This document shows positions 1 through 9,609 of a stretch of 46,071 nt of DNA, in pieces (position 1 is the stretch's first letter; each line of letters starts with the position of its first letter). The stretch comes from Candidatus Cloacimonadota bacterium (GTDB lineage: Bacteria; Cloacimonadota; Cloacimonadia; Cloacimonadales; WRIO01): positions 1 to 46,071 of the forward strand of contig WRLO01000020.1 in assembly GCA_009777575.1 (NCBI GenBank). The letters are read 5' to 3'. The notes beneath the pieces were generated by a model. It searched no databases, was not told the origin of the DNA, and saw only the letters and a list, made by a program, of their open reading frames with translations. Made by a program: the position numbers and the translations under genes.

Positions 1-110
1 TCCTTCAGATTCCATCTCACGATGGACACCCTTGTCTTAAGCTAACAGTTCCTACTACCAAGCCTGTAATGGACTTACACCATCAAGCTGATGTTCATGT
101 CGGGCACACA
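1..110. other. unrecognised edge segment
   Basis: This stretch precedes the first terminator. The plus strand reads for a few codons (SFRFHLTMDTLVLS, then a stop), and another frame stays open with the residues TKPVMDLHHQADVHVGHTKK. It could be the 3' end of a plus-strand gene or of a structured RNA lying outside the window. I do not recognise it with certainty. Confidence 0.25.
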
Positions 111-114
111 AAAA

Positions 115-140
115 AAATAGGGAGTTGAAACTCCCTATTT
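115..140. terminator. bidirectional hairpin terminator
   Basis: A perfect 12-bp inverted repeat, AAATAGGGAGTT / AACTCCCTATTT, has a two-base centre. A-rich sequence lies on one side and a T-rich tract on the other, so it can act as a Rho-independent terminator in both directions. It sits 29 bases past the stop codon of the minus-strand secreted-protein gene and would end that transcript, as well as anything entering from the left. Confidence 0.8.
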
Positions 141-168
141 ATTAAAAAGATTTGAATCTTTTGATTAT

Positions 169-2379
169 TTATTTCATCAAAACCATTCTGCGAGTTTCTG
201 TTAATCCATTCGCTTCGAGTCTATAGAAATAAATTCCACTTGCTACACTTCTATTGTTGCTATCCATTCCATTCCATTCAACACTATGTTGTCCAGAAGT
301 CATATTTGTGTCAACTAGAGTTTTCACAAATTGTCCTCTGACATTGTAAACATTTAGTTTAACATTTCCAGCAACTGGATTGTTAAAGCTGATTGTAGTT
401 GAAGGATTGAAAGGATTCGGGAAGTTTTGTGAGAGCATTGATTGAGCGATAGGGGCTGTTGAGTCATCATCTCTGTGTAATCCACTTATATCAAAGTCCA
501 TTGCTGTGTATCTCATTGCTGTTCCATTTCTTAGCCCATGATTGTGAGGGTCCCCACTACCATAACTCAAATCGTCATTATACATGAAGTATAGACGAAC
601 TGTGGTTCTGTCTACTACTATCAATCGGTCTGCAGGATACACAAAAGATGAATATCTATTGGAAGGGGAAACTGAAAGTTGGCTACCTATAGGTTCATTA
701 TAATGCATCCTAAATGGGTCAGACCAGGTTTTACCATGATCTCCTGTGAAAGATATCATTATTTCAGGTGTATCACGATATTCTGGATACCAATCTGAAT
801 CGATATCATGGAAATGAGCTTTTGTAGAATCAAGCCACATTATCGCCATACGACCTCTGTTACTTTCAGTCATTCGCATTTGATTGTAGATAAACCATAC
901 ATTACCTTCGGCACGAGTGTCCTGATAAAATTGTGGTATGAAGAAAGGAAAACGCATTGGTGTCGTTCCATCAGGATAATAATTCCAATCTATATAACCA
1001 TCATCATCTAAGTCAAATGACCAAGGGATTGAATGTGGCATATCTATTGGTAATTGAGGATCCAAATGGGTCACCGTTACTACCTTTGTATGAACATTAA
1101 AGGCAAAAATTTGGGCTGTTATACTCTCAGGCCACCAGCCTCCATCAGAGGATACTACCATTCTATATAGGGATGGGAAATGGACAGACCCATGTTCATC
1201 AAAAATAACTGTCTTATTGTTCATCGTTATTGGTTCAAATGTCCACTGGTCAGTATCAGCAACCCAGCTATTGTAGCCATTTAGAAGAAATGTTCTTTCA
1301 TCTGCTGGTAAAATAGCTAACCACTCTGGATCTAACTGCGGCACCCAACCCGGTTCCTCTCTTTGTTCGATTAGAAAGCCGTGTGGTACAAAAGTCTCAC
1401 CAAAGTCATCGCTTAATAACACAATGTGATTATGTGGTCCGATATCAGTCCAGTCGCTCCATGTCCAATATTCGCCCTCTACCTGTCCTGCTAGAGCTAC
1501 ATAACCTGCATATGGGCCTGCTGGGGCTACTCCGTACGCTAAAAATGCACGAGCAGAGGTGCCTTCTTCGTGTCCATGATCTATCGGATTCCACCAATGC
1601 ATAGCTTCAAGGTAATCAATATACCGCTCAGTCCATACTATTTCTTTATCCCAATCATCCCAACCTAAATCTGCTATCGCTATCAAAGTTGATGATGACT
1701 CTGTAAACCCTCCAGTAAATCTTGGATTTACTTGATGTGACCCAGCAGAACTCTTCATGAAAATATAAACTCTGCTTTTATTTGCAATAGGTGATGGCCC
1801 TATATAAACATTCGGCCATATAAATTCATGCTTTAAGCTAGGATCCCTACTTATGTTGTCAGATACAAATTCGCTTACATTTTGTAAAATATGACCTCCA
1901 CCTATGCCAACTCTGAAGTCATCCCAATCAAAATAAGTGTTCAATACATCTTGTTGGTTGGGCTCATGTGTGATTGGTACTGAATGCCAAGCGAAAATTG
2001 CATTTCCTGTTATTGGATCTATCCCAACTGATCCGAACCCTTCGCGATGTTGGCCTTGACGATCATTTAACCGTTGTGCCTCAATCATACTTTCTTGGGT
2101 GTTAAGTCCTACCCATGCGAAATACTGTTTTCTTTCTAAGCCTTGTGGCTGCATCATAAAGGTGAAATAAATTCCTCCATCTTGAATGTTGTCTCCATGG
2201 ATCCTTATTGGAAATCCATTATATCCAGCATTCATGTAGTCGTAGATTGATACCTGTGAGGATAGTGTGGTAGGGTTGATATGATACCGTAAAAACTCCA
2301 CTTTATTTGTAAACTCCTGCGCTATCGCGAATGAAGCTACAAAAACTAAAAGAACGAATAAGATAATAAATCTTTTCAT
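169..2379 (-). CDS. secreted protein with C-terminal type IX-like sorting domain
   Basis: A 736-residue exported protein. It begins with a clear signal peptide (MKRFIILFVLLVFVASFAIAQ), and the start has a good ribosome site (AGGAGGAAC) directly upstream. The middle (about 30-640) is rich in Trp, Tyr, Asp and Gly and contains sialidase-like Asp-box motifs such as 'SSDGGWW', 'SDDFGETFVP' and 'FTGDHGKTWSDP', suggesting a six-bladed beta-propeller of the exo-sialidase/BNR kind, although no catalytic residues could be assigned. The last ~80 residues are a classical sorting/FlgD-like domain (NFPNPFNPSTTISF, VYNVRGQFVKTL, SGIYFYRLEANG, RRMVLMK). This predicts export across the inner membrane by Sec and across the outer membrane by a type IX-like route, ending at the cell surface. 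It lies 53 bases downstream of the hydrogenase gene, probably by chance. The substrate is unknown. Confidence 0.85.
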   Translation of the reverse strand: MKRFIILFVLLVFVASFAIAQEFTNKVEFLRYHINPTTLSSQVSIYDYMNAGYNGFPIRIHGDNIQDGGIYFTFMMQPQGLERKQYFAWVGLNTQESMIEAQRLNDRQGQHREGFGSVGIDPITGNAIFAWHSVPITHEPNQQDVLNTYFDWDDFRVGIGGGHILQNVSEFVSDNISRDPSLKHEFIWPNVYIGPSPIANKSRVYIFMKSSAGSHQVNPRFTGGFTESSSTLIAIADLGWDDWDKEIVWTERYIDYLEAMHWWNPIDHGHEEGTSARAFLAYGVAPAGPYAGYVALAGQVEGEYWTWSDWTDIGPHNHIVLLSDDFGETFVPHGFLIEQREEPGWVPQLDPEWLAILPADERTFLLNGYNSWVADTDQWTFEPITMNNKTVIFDEHGSVHFPSLYRMVVSSDGGWWPESITAQIFAFNVHTKVVTVTHLDPQLPIDMPHSIPWSFDLDDDGYIDWNYYPDGTTPMRFPFFIPQFYQDTRAEGNVWFIYNQMRMTESNRGRMAIMWLDSTKAHFHDIDSDWYPEYRDTPEIMISFTGDHGKTWSDPFRMHYNEPIGSQLSVSPSNRYSSFVYPADRLIVVDRTTVRLYFMYNDDLSYGSGDPHNHGLRNGTAMRYTAMDFDISGLHRDDDSTAPIAQSMLSQNFPNPFNPSTTISFNNPVAGNVKLNVYNVRGQFVKTLVDTNMTSGQHSVEWNGMDSNNRSVASGIYFYRLEANGLTETRRMVLMK

Positions 2380-2432
2380 TTGTTCCTCCTATATTTTTTT
2401 TATCTCAAAGTATTTTTAATACTTAAAGTTTT

Positions 2433-4211
2433 TTATTTATTGGTTACCTTTTCAATAACCTTTCCATCAATCTGTGACCGTTTAAAATAAACGGTGTGTA
2501 AGAGTTTATGGGCTAGGTCATGATTAGGTTTTCCTAAAAAGTCTTTGTAAACCTTTATTACTTCAGGGTTCTCGTGAGACTTTCTATATTTACATTTTTT
2601 GTCGTCAGCATAAAGTCCAGCTGCTCGCTTTGCCCTTTTTGCTAGATCATTGCCATATGGCTGTCCACCGCCGCCTACGCAGCCCCCCGGACATGCCATA
2701 ACTTCTATGAAATTGTACTCTGACTGACCAGTCTCTTTGATTTGTTTACGGACTTTGTCCATCAGTTTGCGTGCGTTGCCCAATCCATGAACAACTGCAA
2801 CTTTCAATTTCCCAAAGCCTGGCATTTCGATCTCAGCTTCTTTGATTCCTTCAAAGCCTCGAACTTCTTTGATATCGACATTTTCTAGTTCTGTTCCTGT
2901 CACAAGTTTATAGGCAGTTCTGAGGGCGGCTTCCATTACTCCGCCAGTCGTGCCAAATATTGTTCCAGCACCAGTATAAAAACTCATACCAGAATCTGGT
3001 TGCGCAGGTTCTAAATTTTTAAAATCTATCCCGACTTCCTTTATCATTCGAAGCAACTCGCGAGTTGTGAGGACATAATCTGTGTCTTGAAAACCAGAAT
3101 CAGACATTTCTGGTCTTCTTGCTTCAAATTTTTTGGCTGTACAAGGCATTATAGCTACAGAAACTATTTTCGCAGGGTCTATATTTTTTTCTTTCGCATA
3201 ATATGTCTTTGATAATACTCCAAATATAGACATGGGGGATTTCGAAGTTGATAAACATCCTAATAAATCAGGATAATATGTCTCAATGAATTTTACCCAA
3301 CCAGGAGAACATGATGTTATTACGGGTTGCTTATTTCCCGATTTCAGTTTTTCAACGAGCTCTGTTCCCTCTTCCATTATTGTTACATCAGCTGTAAAAT
3401 TCGTGTCCATGATTGCATCAAAACCTATTGTTTTCAAAGCAGCATACATCTTTTCAGTCGTCAATTCACCTAGTTCTAATCCGAACTCATCAGATAAAGA
3501 TACTCTGATTGATGGAGCTTCTTGTACAATCACATGTTTGTCAGGGTCGAGTATTGCCTTCCATACATCATCAATATCAGTTTTTTCGCTCAATGCGCCG
3601 GTTGGGCAGTATATTATACACTGACCACAATTTACGCAAGGTGAATGGTCTAAACCTTTCATAAAAGCGGTTTCCACTGATCCTCCAAAACCTCTGTTGA
3701 CAAAAGCAAGTGCATATACCGACTGATTTTCGTTACATACAATGATGCATCTTCCACAGGATATACATTTGTTTGGATCTCGATGAATTACATAGCTTGA
3801 ATCATCAAGGGGAGCCATTTTTAAGACAGATTGAAGGTGACTAGTGCGGATGTCCATGTTGTTGACTATTTTTTGAAGTTCACATTTTTCATTGGCACTA
3901 CAAGTTGGACAGGTAACATCATGATTGCTTAATAACAGTTTTAAAATAGTCTTACGGTATTCACGAAGCTCCCTTGTATTAGTGCTGATAACCATACCAG
4001 GTGATACCGGCGCGGAACAAGCTCGTTTAGGCTGAGCTTGACCTTTGATATCTACCACACAAACTCCACAGCTTGATGTTGGGGGTAAATCAGGATGATA
4101 GCACAACGCTGGAATATAAATATTGACTTTTTTAGCTGCTTCTAAAATTGTCATAGAACTATCTACGGTAACTACCTTTCCGTCAATAGTAATCTCAAAT
4201 GTCTGCGACAT
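2433..4211 (-). CDS. hydA: [FeFe]-hydrogenase catalytic subunit (HydA-type, group A)
   Basis: A 592-residue iron-sulfur hydrogenase that makes or consumes H2. Domains in order: an N-terminal [2Fe-2S] ferredoxin domain (Cys37, 48, 51, 65); a His/Cys-ligated [4Fe-4S] site (His97, Cys101, 104, 110); a two-cluster ferredoxin domain (CISCGRCIIVC at 149-159, CVNCGQCIIYC at 192-202); the H-cluster domain with motifs TSCSPGW (299-305), MPCTAKKFE (355-363) and EVMACPGGCVGGGGQP (503-518); and a short C-terminal SSU-like tail. The start is fixed by GGAGG upstream of ATG. The architecture and length match NADH-linked, often electron-bifurcating HydA subunits, but no hydB or hydC partner is adjacent, so the electron partner must be encoded elsewhere. 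The first H-cluster motif has Ser where the second of two adjacent cysteines is usual. A cytoplasmic location is inferred from the lack of a signal peptide. Confidence 0.93.
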   Translation of the reverse strand: MSQTFEITIDGKVVTVDSSMTILEAAKKVNIYIPALCYHPDLPPTSSCGVCVVDIKGQAQPKRACSAPVSPGMVISTNTRELREYRKTILKLLLSNHDVTCPTCSANEKCELQKIVNNMDIRTSHLQSVLKMAPLDDSSYVIHRDPNKCISCGRCIIVCNENQSVYALAFVNRGFGGSVETAFMKGLDHSPCVNCGQCIIYCPTGALSEKTDIDDVWKAILDPDKHVIVQEAPSIRVSLSDEFGLELGELTTEKMYAALKTIGFDAIMDTNFTADVTIMEEGTELVEKLKSGNKQPVITSCSPGWVKFIETYYPDLLGCLSTSKSPMSIFGVLSKTYYAKEKNIDPAKIVSVAIMPCTAKKFEARRPEMSDSGFQDTDYVLTTRELLRMIKEVGIDFKNLEPAQPDSGMSFYTGAGTIFGTTGGVMEAALRTAYKLVTGTELENVDIKEVRGFEGIKEAEIEMPGFGKLKVAVVHGLGNARKLMDKVRKQIKETGQSEYNFIEVMACPGGCVGGGGQPYGNDLAKRAKRAAGLYADDKKCKYRKSHENPEVIKVYKDFLGKPNHDLAHKLLHTVYFKRSQIDGKVIEKVTNK

Positions 4212-4515
4212 ATACTCTACCTCCGTTCCATTAGTCGTATAAAGATTGTAGGAAATTCTCTTTCACCATTTTAAATGGCTCTACTAAAGAAAAAAAACCA
4301 CAAAAAACAACTAAATTCTCTAATATACTATACAAATTTTTTCAGTTTTTTTCTACTACGAAACAAAAAAATTCAACATAGTATTTTTGTCAATCAAAAA
4401 AGTAAAATCCATATATTTTTTTTATTTTTTTTTTTTATTGTTCGTAAACATAAATAAAATCTATCTTTTTTACAATAAAAAAATAACGAAAAAAATACAT
4501 TTCTAAATTCATAAA
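4212..4515. other. AT-rich intergenic region
   Basis: This gap separates the hydrogenase gene from the TPR-protein gene. It is extremely AT-rich, with long T and A runs. It should hold the promoter of hydA and the 3' end of the upstream transcript, but no clean hairpin or sigma-70 element stood out. A 60-codon plus-strand reading frame here is Lys/Phe low-complexity and not credible as a gene. Confidence 0.6.
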
Positions 4516-6174
4516 TCAATCATTGAAGAAATCAGGTCTCGTCATATTGACATACTGCTGGTTTGCCTGTATTCTTTGATTTATGTCATTTCTGATTCGT
4601 TCATTGTCTGTTTTTGCGATTGCTTCTCTGAAATGTCTTTCAGATTGATTAAAAAGGGCATGTGCTTCTGCTCTTGTTCTATCTCTTCGAGCTATCGTTT
4701 CATTGAGTTCTTGCCCCCAAAGATTTCCACTGTCAGTCAGAGTTTGCAATTCAACAAAACTATTATATCTTTCTATTCCACGCCGCTGAGTTATTGTGCC
4801 GAGAATCACGCTAGCTTCATGTAATCCATCTTGTCTACGCATTGCTGCATTGGCAAACCTTTCAGAATTGTTAAAATCATTTAACGCCAAGTAAACATCC
4901 GCAATGCTTATCTCGATTCTGGCATTTTCCTGATTTAATCTCAATGCTTCTTCAAAAGCTTGAAGTGCTTGTCTATTCAGTCGTTGAGCGTCATTGGGCA
5001 ACTCGAGAGCCATTGCTCTATAAGCATTGGCTAGGTTTAAATATGCCCTAGAATTTGAACTATCTGACGCTATGATAGCTAAATATCTTTCGATTGCTCT
5101 GTCCAACTGACCTGTTCTTTGATAGCTAAGTGCGAGCCTTCTTGATGATTCTTCATCTTCAGGATCCATTTCGGTGACTATCAGTAAATGTTCTATTGCT
5201 TTTTCAAACATTCTATTGTCATATGCTATTTCAGCATAAAGTTTGTGTGCTTCCTCATATTCTGGGTTTATAGATAAAGCTCTATCCAATACTTCCATTG
5301 CGTTTTCGATTGATCCAGTTTCATTGTAAAGTATTGCGATATTGTAATATAACAAGACATCGCTTCTATTTTCAGCTACTTTTTCTAAGGCTTCGATTGC
5401 TTGATTACGCATACCTTGCCTTCGGTATGCATTAGCCAATGATAACAACAATGTTTCGCTTTCAGGATCTAGTTCCAAACCTTGATTGTAGTATTCAGCT
5501 GCTTGTGAAAAGCGATTCTGTTCAAATTGCATAAATCCAAGATAATAATAAGCATCGACATTTTCTCTATCTAAACTTACTAATCTCAAAAACATTGATT
5601 CTGCACTTTCGTAATTTCTGTTGTGAAAATGTTGAAGTGCCATTTCATAGATCCTACCTATTTCACTTCGTGAAAATTCGCTTGCTCTATCATACAAGCC
5701 AGCCCTGATATGCTCAATATTGTTGCCTCTGTCTAATACTATACTAAAGGACTGGACATTTCCTGTCCTCATACTCTGCATAGTTCCAGTCATGCGAAAT
5801 TGAGTATTACTCATGCTTACTATAGTACCCCATACTACCATAGAAGCATCGAGCCTTTCACCTATTTGAGATGCTTCTTCGCTGGATAAATTATCCATGT
5901 TTGAGCTAATTCGCAAGTCTCTCATTGCGTTTTGGACTTCCCGCCCCATGATAAGATTGAAATGATTGCTTTGTGAAAATATTGTTCCTAAATCTCTTCT
6001 TTCAATCAAATTTAGTGGAGTTCTACTACCGCTATCCAATGCTTGAAACCCTATAATTACAAGATTTTCCTTAGCATATAGATTTTGAGATGATACTGCC
6101 GGAGGCTTTTTACTTCCACCAAACAAAATACCAACTATCAAAAAAACAATGATGACTATGAAAATTTTTTTCAT
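4516..6174 (-). CDS. membrane-anchored CsgG/TolB-N-like plus TPR protein
   Basis: A 552-residue exported protein. The first ~20 residues form a hydrophobic signal or anchor (KIFIVIIVFLIVGILFGG). Residues ~38-150 resemble the alpha/beta fold of CsgG or the TolB N-terminal domain, as in LpoB-like lipoproteins: a strand (NLVIIGFQAL), a helix with 'RRDLGTIFSQSNHFNLIMGREVQNAM', 'GERLDASMVVWGTIV', then a 'TGNVQSF' turn. From ~180 to ~480 it carries at least seven tetratricopeptide repeats ('AYYYLGFMQFEQNRFSQAAEYYNQGLELDPES' type), so it is probably a periplasmic scaffold for an envelope complex. Ribosome site AAGGAGG. It is divergent from the pilus-like operon across a 364-base gap. The same N-terminal fold recurs in two proteins near 40-43 kb. 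No enzymatic function is implied. Confidence 0.8.
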   Translation of the reverse strand: MKKIFIVIIVFLIVGILFGGSKKPPAVSSQNLYAKENLVIIGFQALDSGSRTPLNLIERRDLGTIFSQSNHFNLIMGREVQNAMRDLRISSNMDNLSSEEASQIGERLDASMVVWGTIVSMSNTQFRMTGTMQSMRTGNVQSFSIVLDRGNNIEHIRAGLYDRASEFSRSEIGRIYEMALQHFHNRNYESAESMFLRLVSLDRENVDAYYYLGFMQFEQNRFSQAAEYYNQGLELDPESETLLLSLANAYRRQGMRNQAIEALEKVAENRSDVLLYYNIAILYNETGSIENAMEVLDRALSINPEYEEAHKLYAEIAYDNRMFEKAIEHLLIVTEMDPEDEESSRRLALSYQRTGQLDRAIERYLAIIASDSSNSRAYLNLANAYRAMALELPNDAQRLNRQALQAFEEALRLNQENARIEISIADVYLALNDFNNSERFANAAMRRQDGLHEASVILGTITQRRGIERYNSFVELQTLTDSGNLWGQELNETIARRDRTRAEAHALFNQSERHFREAIAKTDNERIRNDINQRIQANQQYVNMTRPDFFND

Positions 6175-6538
6175 CGTGTCCTCCTTAAGGATTTTTTATT
6201 TGAGAACCATTTTTTTTTTATTGCCAATTTTGACAAGATTTTTTTTAATATCCCGAAATGAAAAAATTATTGACAAAAATTTGAAAATTAAAAAATTGGA
6301 TTAAATAAGGATTTTTTTTCTTGTTTGCGTAACATTATTTCACTGAAATCCTTTTTTTATAAGGTGTTGTATGGTTATTCTTTCTTTTTGAAATTTTTCA
6401 TTAAAATCATACCTTACACATCCAAAAGGTGATGTGATTTTTTATAGAATTATTAATATTTTACCTTACACATCCCGAAGATGATGTGACTTTTTATAGA
6501 ATAACAATGAAATCCACAAAAATAAAAGGGAGTTTATT
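6175..6538. promoter_or_regulatory. divergent intergenic region with duplicated palindromic repeat
   Basis: This spacer separates the minus-strand TPR gene from the plus-strand pilus-like operon, so promoters for both must lie here. It is AT-rich. Two near-identical modules of the form 'CTTACACATCC...GATGTGA' followed by TTTTTATAGAAT occur at about 6412-6450 and 6461-6505, each able to form a hairpin. They belong to the same modular family as the palindrome-plus-TAGAAAA repeats elsewhere in the window. No clear -35/-10 pair could be chosen. Confidence 0.5.
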
Positions 6539-8698
6539 TTGAAATCTTATTTTTATGGAGTGAGCCTTGATGGCTTACTTTTAAAGGTTGCTGAGTTTGA
6601 TTTACAAGGCAACCGTCTATCTCTGCTTCGTCTTGAATCAATGAAACTGAATAGATCGTTAACATCCGGTTTTTCCGAAGATGACGCAGGTTCGGGGATG
6701 TTGAGAACAGAATCCGTTGACATTGAGATGTCTGTAGGGGGTGGTGAAATTGACATCGATAAACTCGATGTTGATGCTGATAGTCCTCCGAAACAAGTTA
6801 TTGAAAGCGCTGGCGAATCAAAGGCGAAACCTATGACTGATTTTCGTCACGATGCTGCTTTCCAATTTTTAAGTAAATTCAATCTTAATACAGGTAAAGT
6901 TTCTATCTCTTGTAGCGAATTGAAATGTCAATGGAAGCTCATTAGAAGCGATAAAAAGCTTGATTTAAAAGCCATTAGAAAGCTCGCTTTGCCTAGTGAT
7001 CAACTTAAAGATCCAGGGATTAATTGCGACTTTATTCCGGCTCCTGACGGTGCCTATAATGCTATCGTTCACACGGGTGGTTTTGAACTTATGGGACTAC
7101 TAAATGACTCATGTCAAGTAGTTTACGGAAACAAAAGACCACCATTTTATCATTTCATAGAGCCGAATGAAGTTAGTATGCTCAATATTTTCAATCTCTT
7201 TTATTCTAAAGAAGAAAGTAAATATACAACTTTTCTCTATCTCGGTGATGATCTTAGACTCGGACTTGTCATAAAAGATAGAAAGATTGTTAAATCTTTC
7301 ACTATAATGATTTATGACCAAGACCCTCAAAAAGTCAGGGAAACTGTTTATGCAAAACTTATGCTCGAACACGAGATTTCCAGCTTCCCTATAATCGAAA
7401 ATATCGTTCTCGCTGGAAGTTATGCCACTGAAGATGACATAACTTATTATAATGCTAGAACACGCTTCAGACACCAACTTTTCAAGATGAACGCCTCAGA
7501 ATTGAATAAATATAAAGTCAATTTCAGAATGTCTTCCTCCGTCAAACCAGAAGCGATCCCTGCTTTTATCATTCCCATTGCTATGGGATTAAAGAGTGCC
7601 CTTGCAGGGAAAAAAGGGATTTGTAAATTTAATCTCATTCCAAAAAACATTCTTGAATCAAGAAAACTCATCAAAATCAGTTGGCATTCTGTTTTCTTTA
7701 TGCTCTTAATTGTTGGTGCAATTTATTACGGACGCGATATGATGCATGAAAAAAATCAAGAACTTAGCAGATTGAAAAGTCGACATGAAAGACTCAGAGA
7801 TGAATTGACTTTCTTGCAAAATTTTGAGAGCATGATGCAAGGTTTTCAAGACCAAATTGCTCAAAAACAGGAACTGTATCTACGCGGTGCAACTATTTCT
7901 GCCGAAAAAAATACTTGGAACGAAATTATTCAAACTTTATCTGACTTTGTCAATAGGAACCCTTTGATTTGGATAGAACAAGTTACTTCCCAAGGTGATA
8001 GATTTAGCACTCGCGGTAGATCTTATCATAGGGATAGGATTACGAATTTTTCCCGAATTTTTACTGATGGTCACATTACCCGTATCGCAGAAACTGAGAT
8101 TGCTGGTCATTTGCTTTGGGAATTTGAAGTAACTTTCCTCCGTCCTCCCGGTGCTGAAACCTCTGCAATGGTTTTTCCCCCTCATCTACAGAGTTATGAA
8201 AATTTTTATCATAACCATCAGTTGCTGGTGCAGAGACAACTCGAATTAGCTCAATTCAATCAAGGAGTCACTAGCACAGGATTTATTGACACTTCTACCC
8301 CAACCCCGACGACTGAAGCTGAAGAATCTCTTTTGGTTTATGAAATGGCGAGAACTCATTATTTGAGCAACAATTTCAACGACGCTATCACTCTTTTAGA
8401 ACAATATATCGCCAGGTATAGAAACGGTGCGGAAATTGCCAATGCAAATTATACTCTCGGTGAGATTTATTTTGTTATAAATAGTTTCGAAAGAGCTATT
8501 CCGTATTTTCTTGAAGTTATCAGACTACAAAGAGAATTGCTACCGGATGCTATGTTCTTTGCGGCTAGATCTTATGAAATTTTAGGGAATTATGAAAATG
8601 CTGTCAGATACTATACTATGCTCACTCAAAGATTTCCCAATCACCCATTTTCGACTACTGCTAGAGAAAATTTACAATTATTGAGGGAGGGCTTCTAA
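6539..8698 (+). CDS. PilM-PilN-TPR fusion protein of a type IV pilus/T2SS-like machine
   Basis: A 719-residue protein starting at TTG. The start is supported by AAGGGAG six bases upstream and by the lack of any nearby ATG. Residues 1-~370 read as a PilM-like actin-fold cytoplasmic domain ('GVSLDGLLLKVAEFD' near the N-terminus, 'YTTFLYLGDDLRLGLVIKD', 'IENIVLAGS', 'IPIAMGLKSAL'). The sequence 'FNLIPKNILESRKLIK' is the typical PilN entry motif. A single membrane span follows (HSVFFMLLIVGAIYYG, ~385-400), then a coiled coil and a PilN-like periplasmic alpha/beta domain to ~555. The last ~130 residues are three TPR-like repeats of BamD/YbgF style. In most bacteria PilM and PilN are separate and bind through the PilN N-terminus; here they are one chain. 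It is the first gene of a three-gene operon whose next start is one base past its stop. The PilM and PilN assignment is by motif and order. Confidence 0.72.
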   Translation: MKSYFYGVSLDGLLLKVAEFDLQGNRLSLLRLESMKLNRSLTSGFSEDDAGSGMLRTESVDIEMSVGGGEIDIDKLDVDADSPPKQVIESAGESKAKPMTDFRHDAAFQFLSKFNLNTGKVSISCSELKCQWKLIRSDKKLDLKAIRKLALPSDQLKDPGINCDFIPAPDGAYNAIVHTGGFELMGLLNDSCQVVYGNKRPPFYHFIEPNEVSMLNIFNLFYSKEESKYTTFLYLGDDLRLGLVIKDRKIVKSFTIMIYDQDPQKVRETVYAKLMLEHEISSFPIIENIVLAGSYATEDDITYYNARTRFRHQLFKMNASELNKYKVNFRMSSSVKPEAIPAFIIPIAMGLKSALAGKKGICKFNLIPKNILESRKLIKISWHSVFFMLLIVGAIYYGRDMMHEKNQELSRLKSRHERLRDELTFLQNFESMMQGFQDQIAQKQELYLRGATISAEKNTWNEIIQTLSDFVNRNPLIWIEQVTSQGDRFSTRGRSYHRDRITNFSRIFTDGHITRIAETEIAGHLLWEFEVTFLRPPGAETSAMVFPPHLQSYENFYHNHQLLVQRQLELAQFNQGVTSTGFIDTSTPTPTTEAEESLLVYEMARTHYLSNNFNDAITLLEQYIARYRNGAEIANANYTLGEIYFVINSFERAIPYFLEVIRLQRELLPDAMFFAARSYEILGNYENAVRYYTMLTQRFPNHPFSTTARENLQLLREGF

Positions 8699-8699
8699 T

Positions 8700-9566
8700 A
8701 TGAATCCACGCGGTTTAGCTTCTATACTTTTATTTCTTATCCTTTTAGGATTGGTCGGGTATTTTTACAACGAAATAAATAAACTGCAAGAAGAAATCTA
8801 CGGAGTTGAGGTTGCTATCAGACAAGTCGAGCAAGAACTTCGCGGTTTTGAAGGGCTTGTGCCTGACACACTGATGATTACATACCTAAAAGAAAAAATT
8901 GTTTTTATTGACGAATGGGTCTTTCATAACGGAAAGTTTTTTCTTAATTACGATAGCTCAGCCATCACCTGGGGATACATGCAAAACATCCTGAGCCGTT
9001 TCAATCAAAATTTCCAATTTGACTTTACTGTCATAAATAGAAGTGGAGCTTTTGATTACACTGTCAGTGGTTCTGGAAGTATCGCTGATTTATATGCTTT
9101 TCTCAGCCATGTTGAAAAGCTCGGAGCTTTGTATACTGTCGAAAATGTCGTCCTAAATTCGTCTTTACAGGAATCTGAGACTGGTCCGCCTAATAATGTC
9201 GTCAGCTACAATGTCCTCATAAGACCTTGGGTTGACCCTGCTATTGGGATGAGACTCAATGAACAACCTTTCCGGAGAATACAATATGCCCCACTTCTCA
9301 GAGATCCTATGAGAGCGGCTATTCATTCTCCTATTAGAAATCCGCTTCAAGAAAGACTTATCAGTTATGAAGATTTGAGACTCATTTCTTTTGGAACTAG
9401 AGAAGCATTTTTTACTCAAGAAATTAATAGCACTGTTATTAGGCTTAGACCTATGGAAAGAGTCGCTTATGGTTATTTTAGCCATGTAGATGAAGCAAAT
9501 AGTCGTGCTGTTTTCAGAATTAATAGAACTGGACTGTATGAAACAGTATTCCAACCTCTTAGATAA
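8700..9566 (+). CDS. PilO-like inner-membrane alignment protein
   Basis: A 288-residue protein with one N-terminal membrane span (LASILLFLILLGLVGYFY), a short coiled coil (NEINKLQEEIYGVEVAIRQVEQEL), then a periplasmic alpha/beta domain (~60-160) with 'ISRF'-type helix and 'FDFTVINRSGAFDYTVSGSGSIADLYAFLSHVEK'. That pattern is typical of PilO/GspM-fold proteins that pair with PilN. The C-terminal ~120 residues have no clear match and may include a PilP-like extension reaching toward the secretin. The ribosome site (GGGAGGG) lies inside the last codons of the preceding gene, so the two are translationally coupled. Position between the PilM-PilN fusion and the secretin supports the role. Confidence 0.65.
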   Translation: MNPRGLASILLFLILLGLVGYFYNEINKLQEEIYGVEVAIRQVEQELRGFEGLVPDTLMITYLKEKIVFIDEWVFHNGKFFLNYDSSAITWGYMQNILSRFNQNFQFDFTVINRSGAFDYTVSGSGSIADLYAFLSHVEKLGALYTVENVVLNSSLQESETGPPNNVVSYNVLIRPWVDPAIGMRLNEQPFRRIQYAPLLRDPMRAAIHSPIRNPLQERLISYEDLRLISFGTREAFFTQEINSTVIRLRPMERVAYGYFSHVDEANSRAVFRINRTGLYETVFQPLR

Positions 9567-9609
9567 TTTAAAGCAAAAATAAATATGAATTGAAATAAAC
9601 AGGAGTAGT

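Noticed and set aside
2408..2424. Terminator between hydA and the secreted-protein gene (AAGTATT / AATACTT)
   Set aside because: The stem is short and AT-only, and on the minus strand it is followed by A residues rather than a U tract.
4275..4457. 60-codon plus-strand frame rich in Lys, Phe and Ile
   Set aside because: It is AT-rich low complexity between two good minus-strand genes, with no ribosome site.
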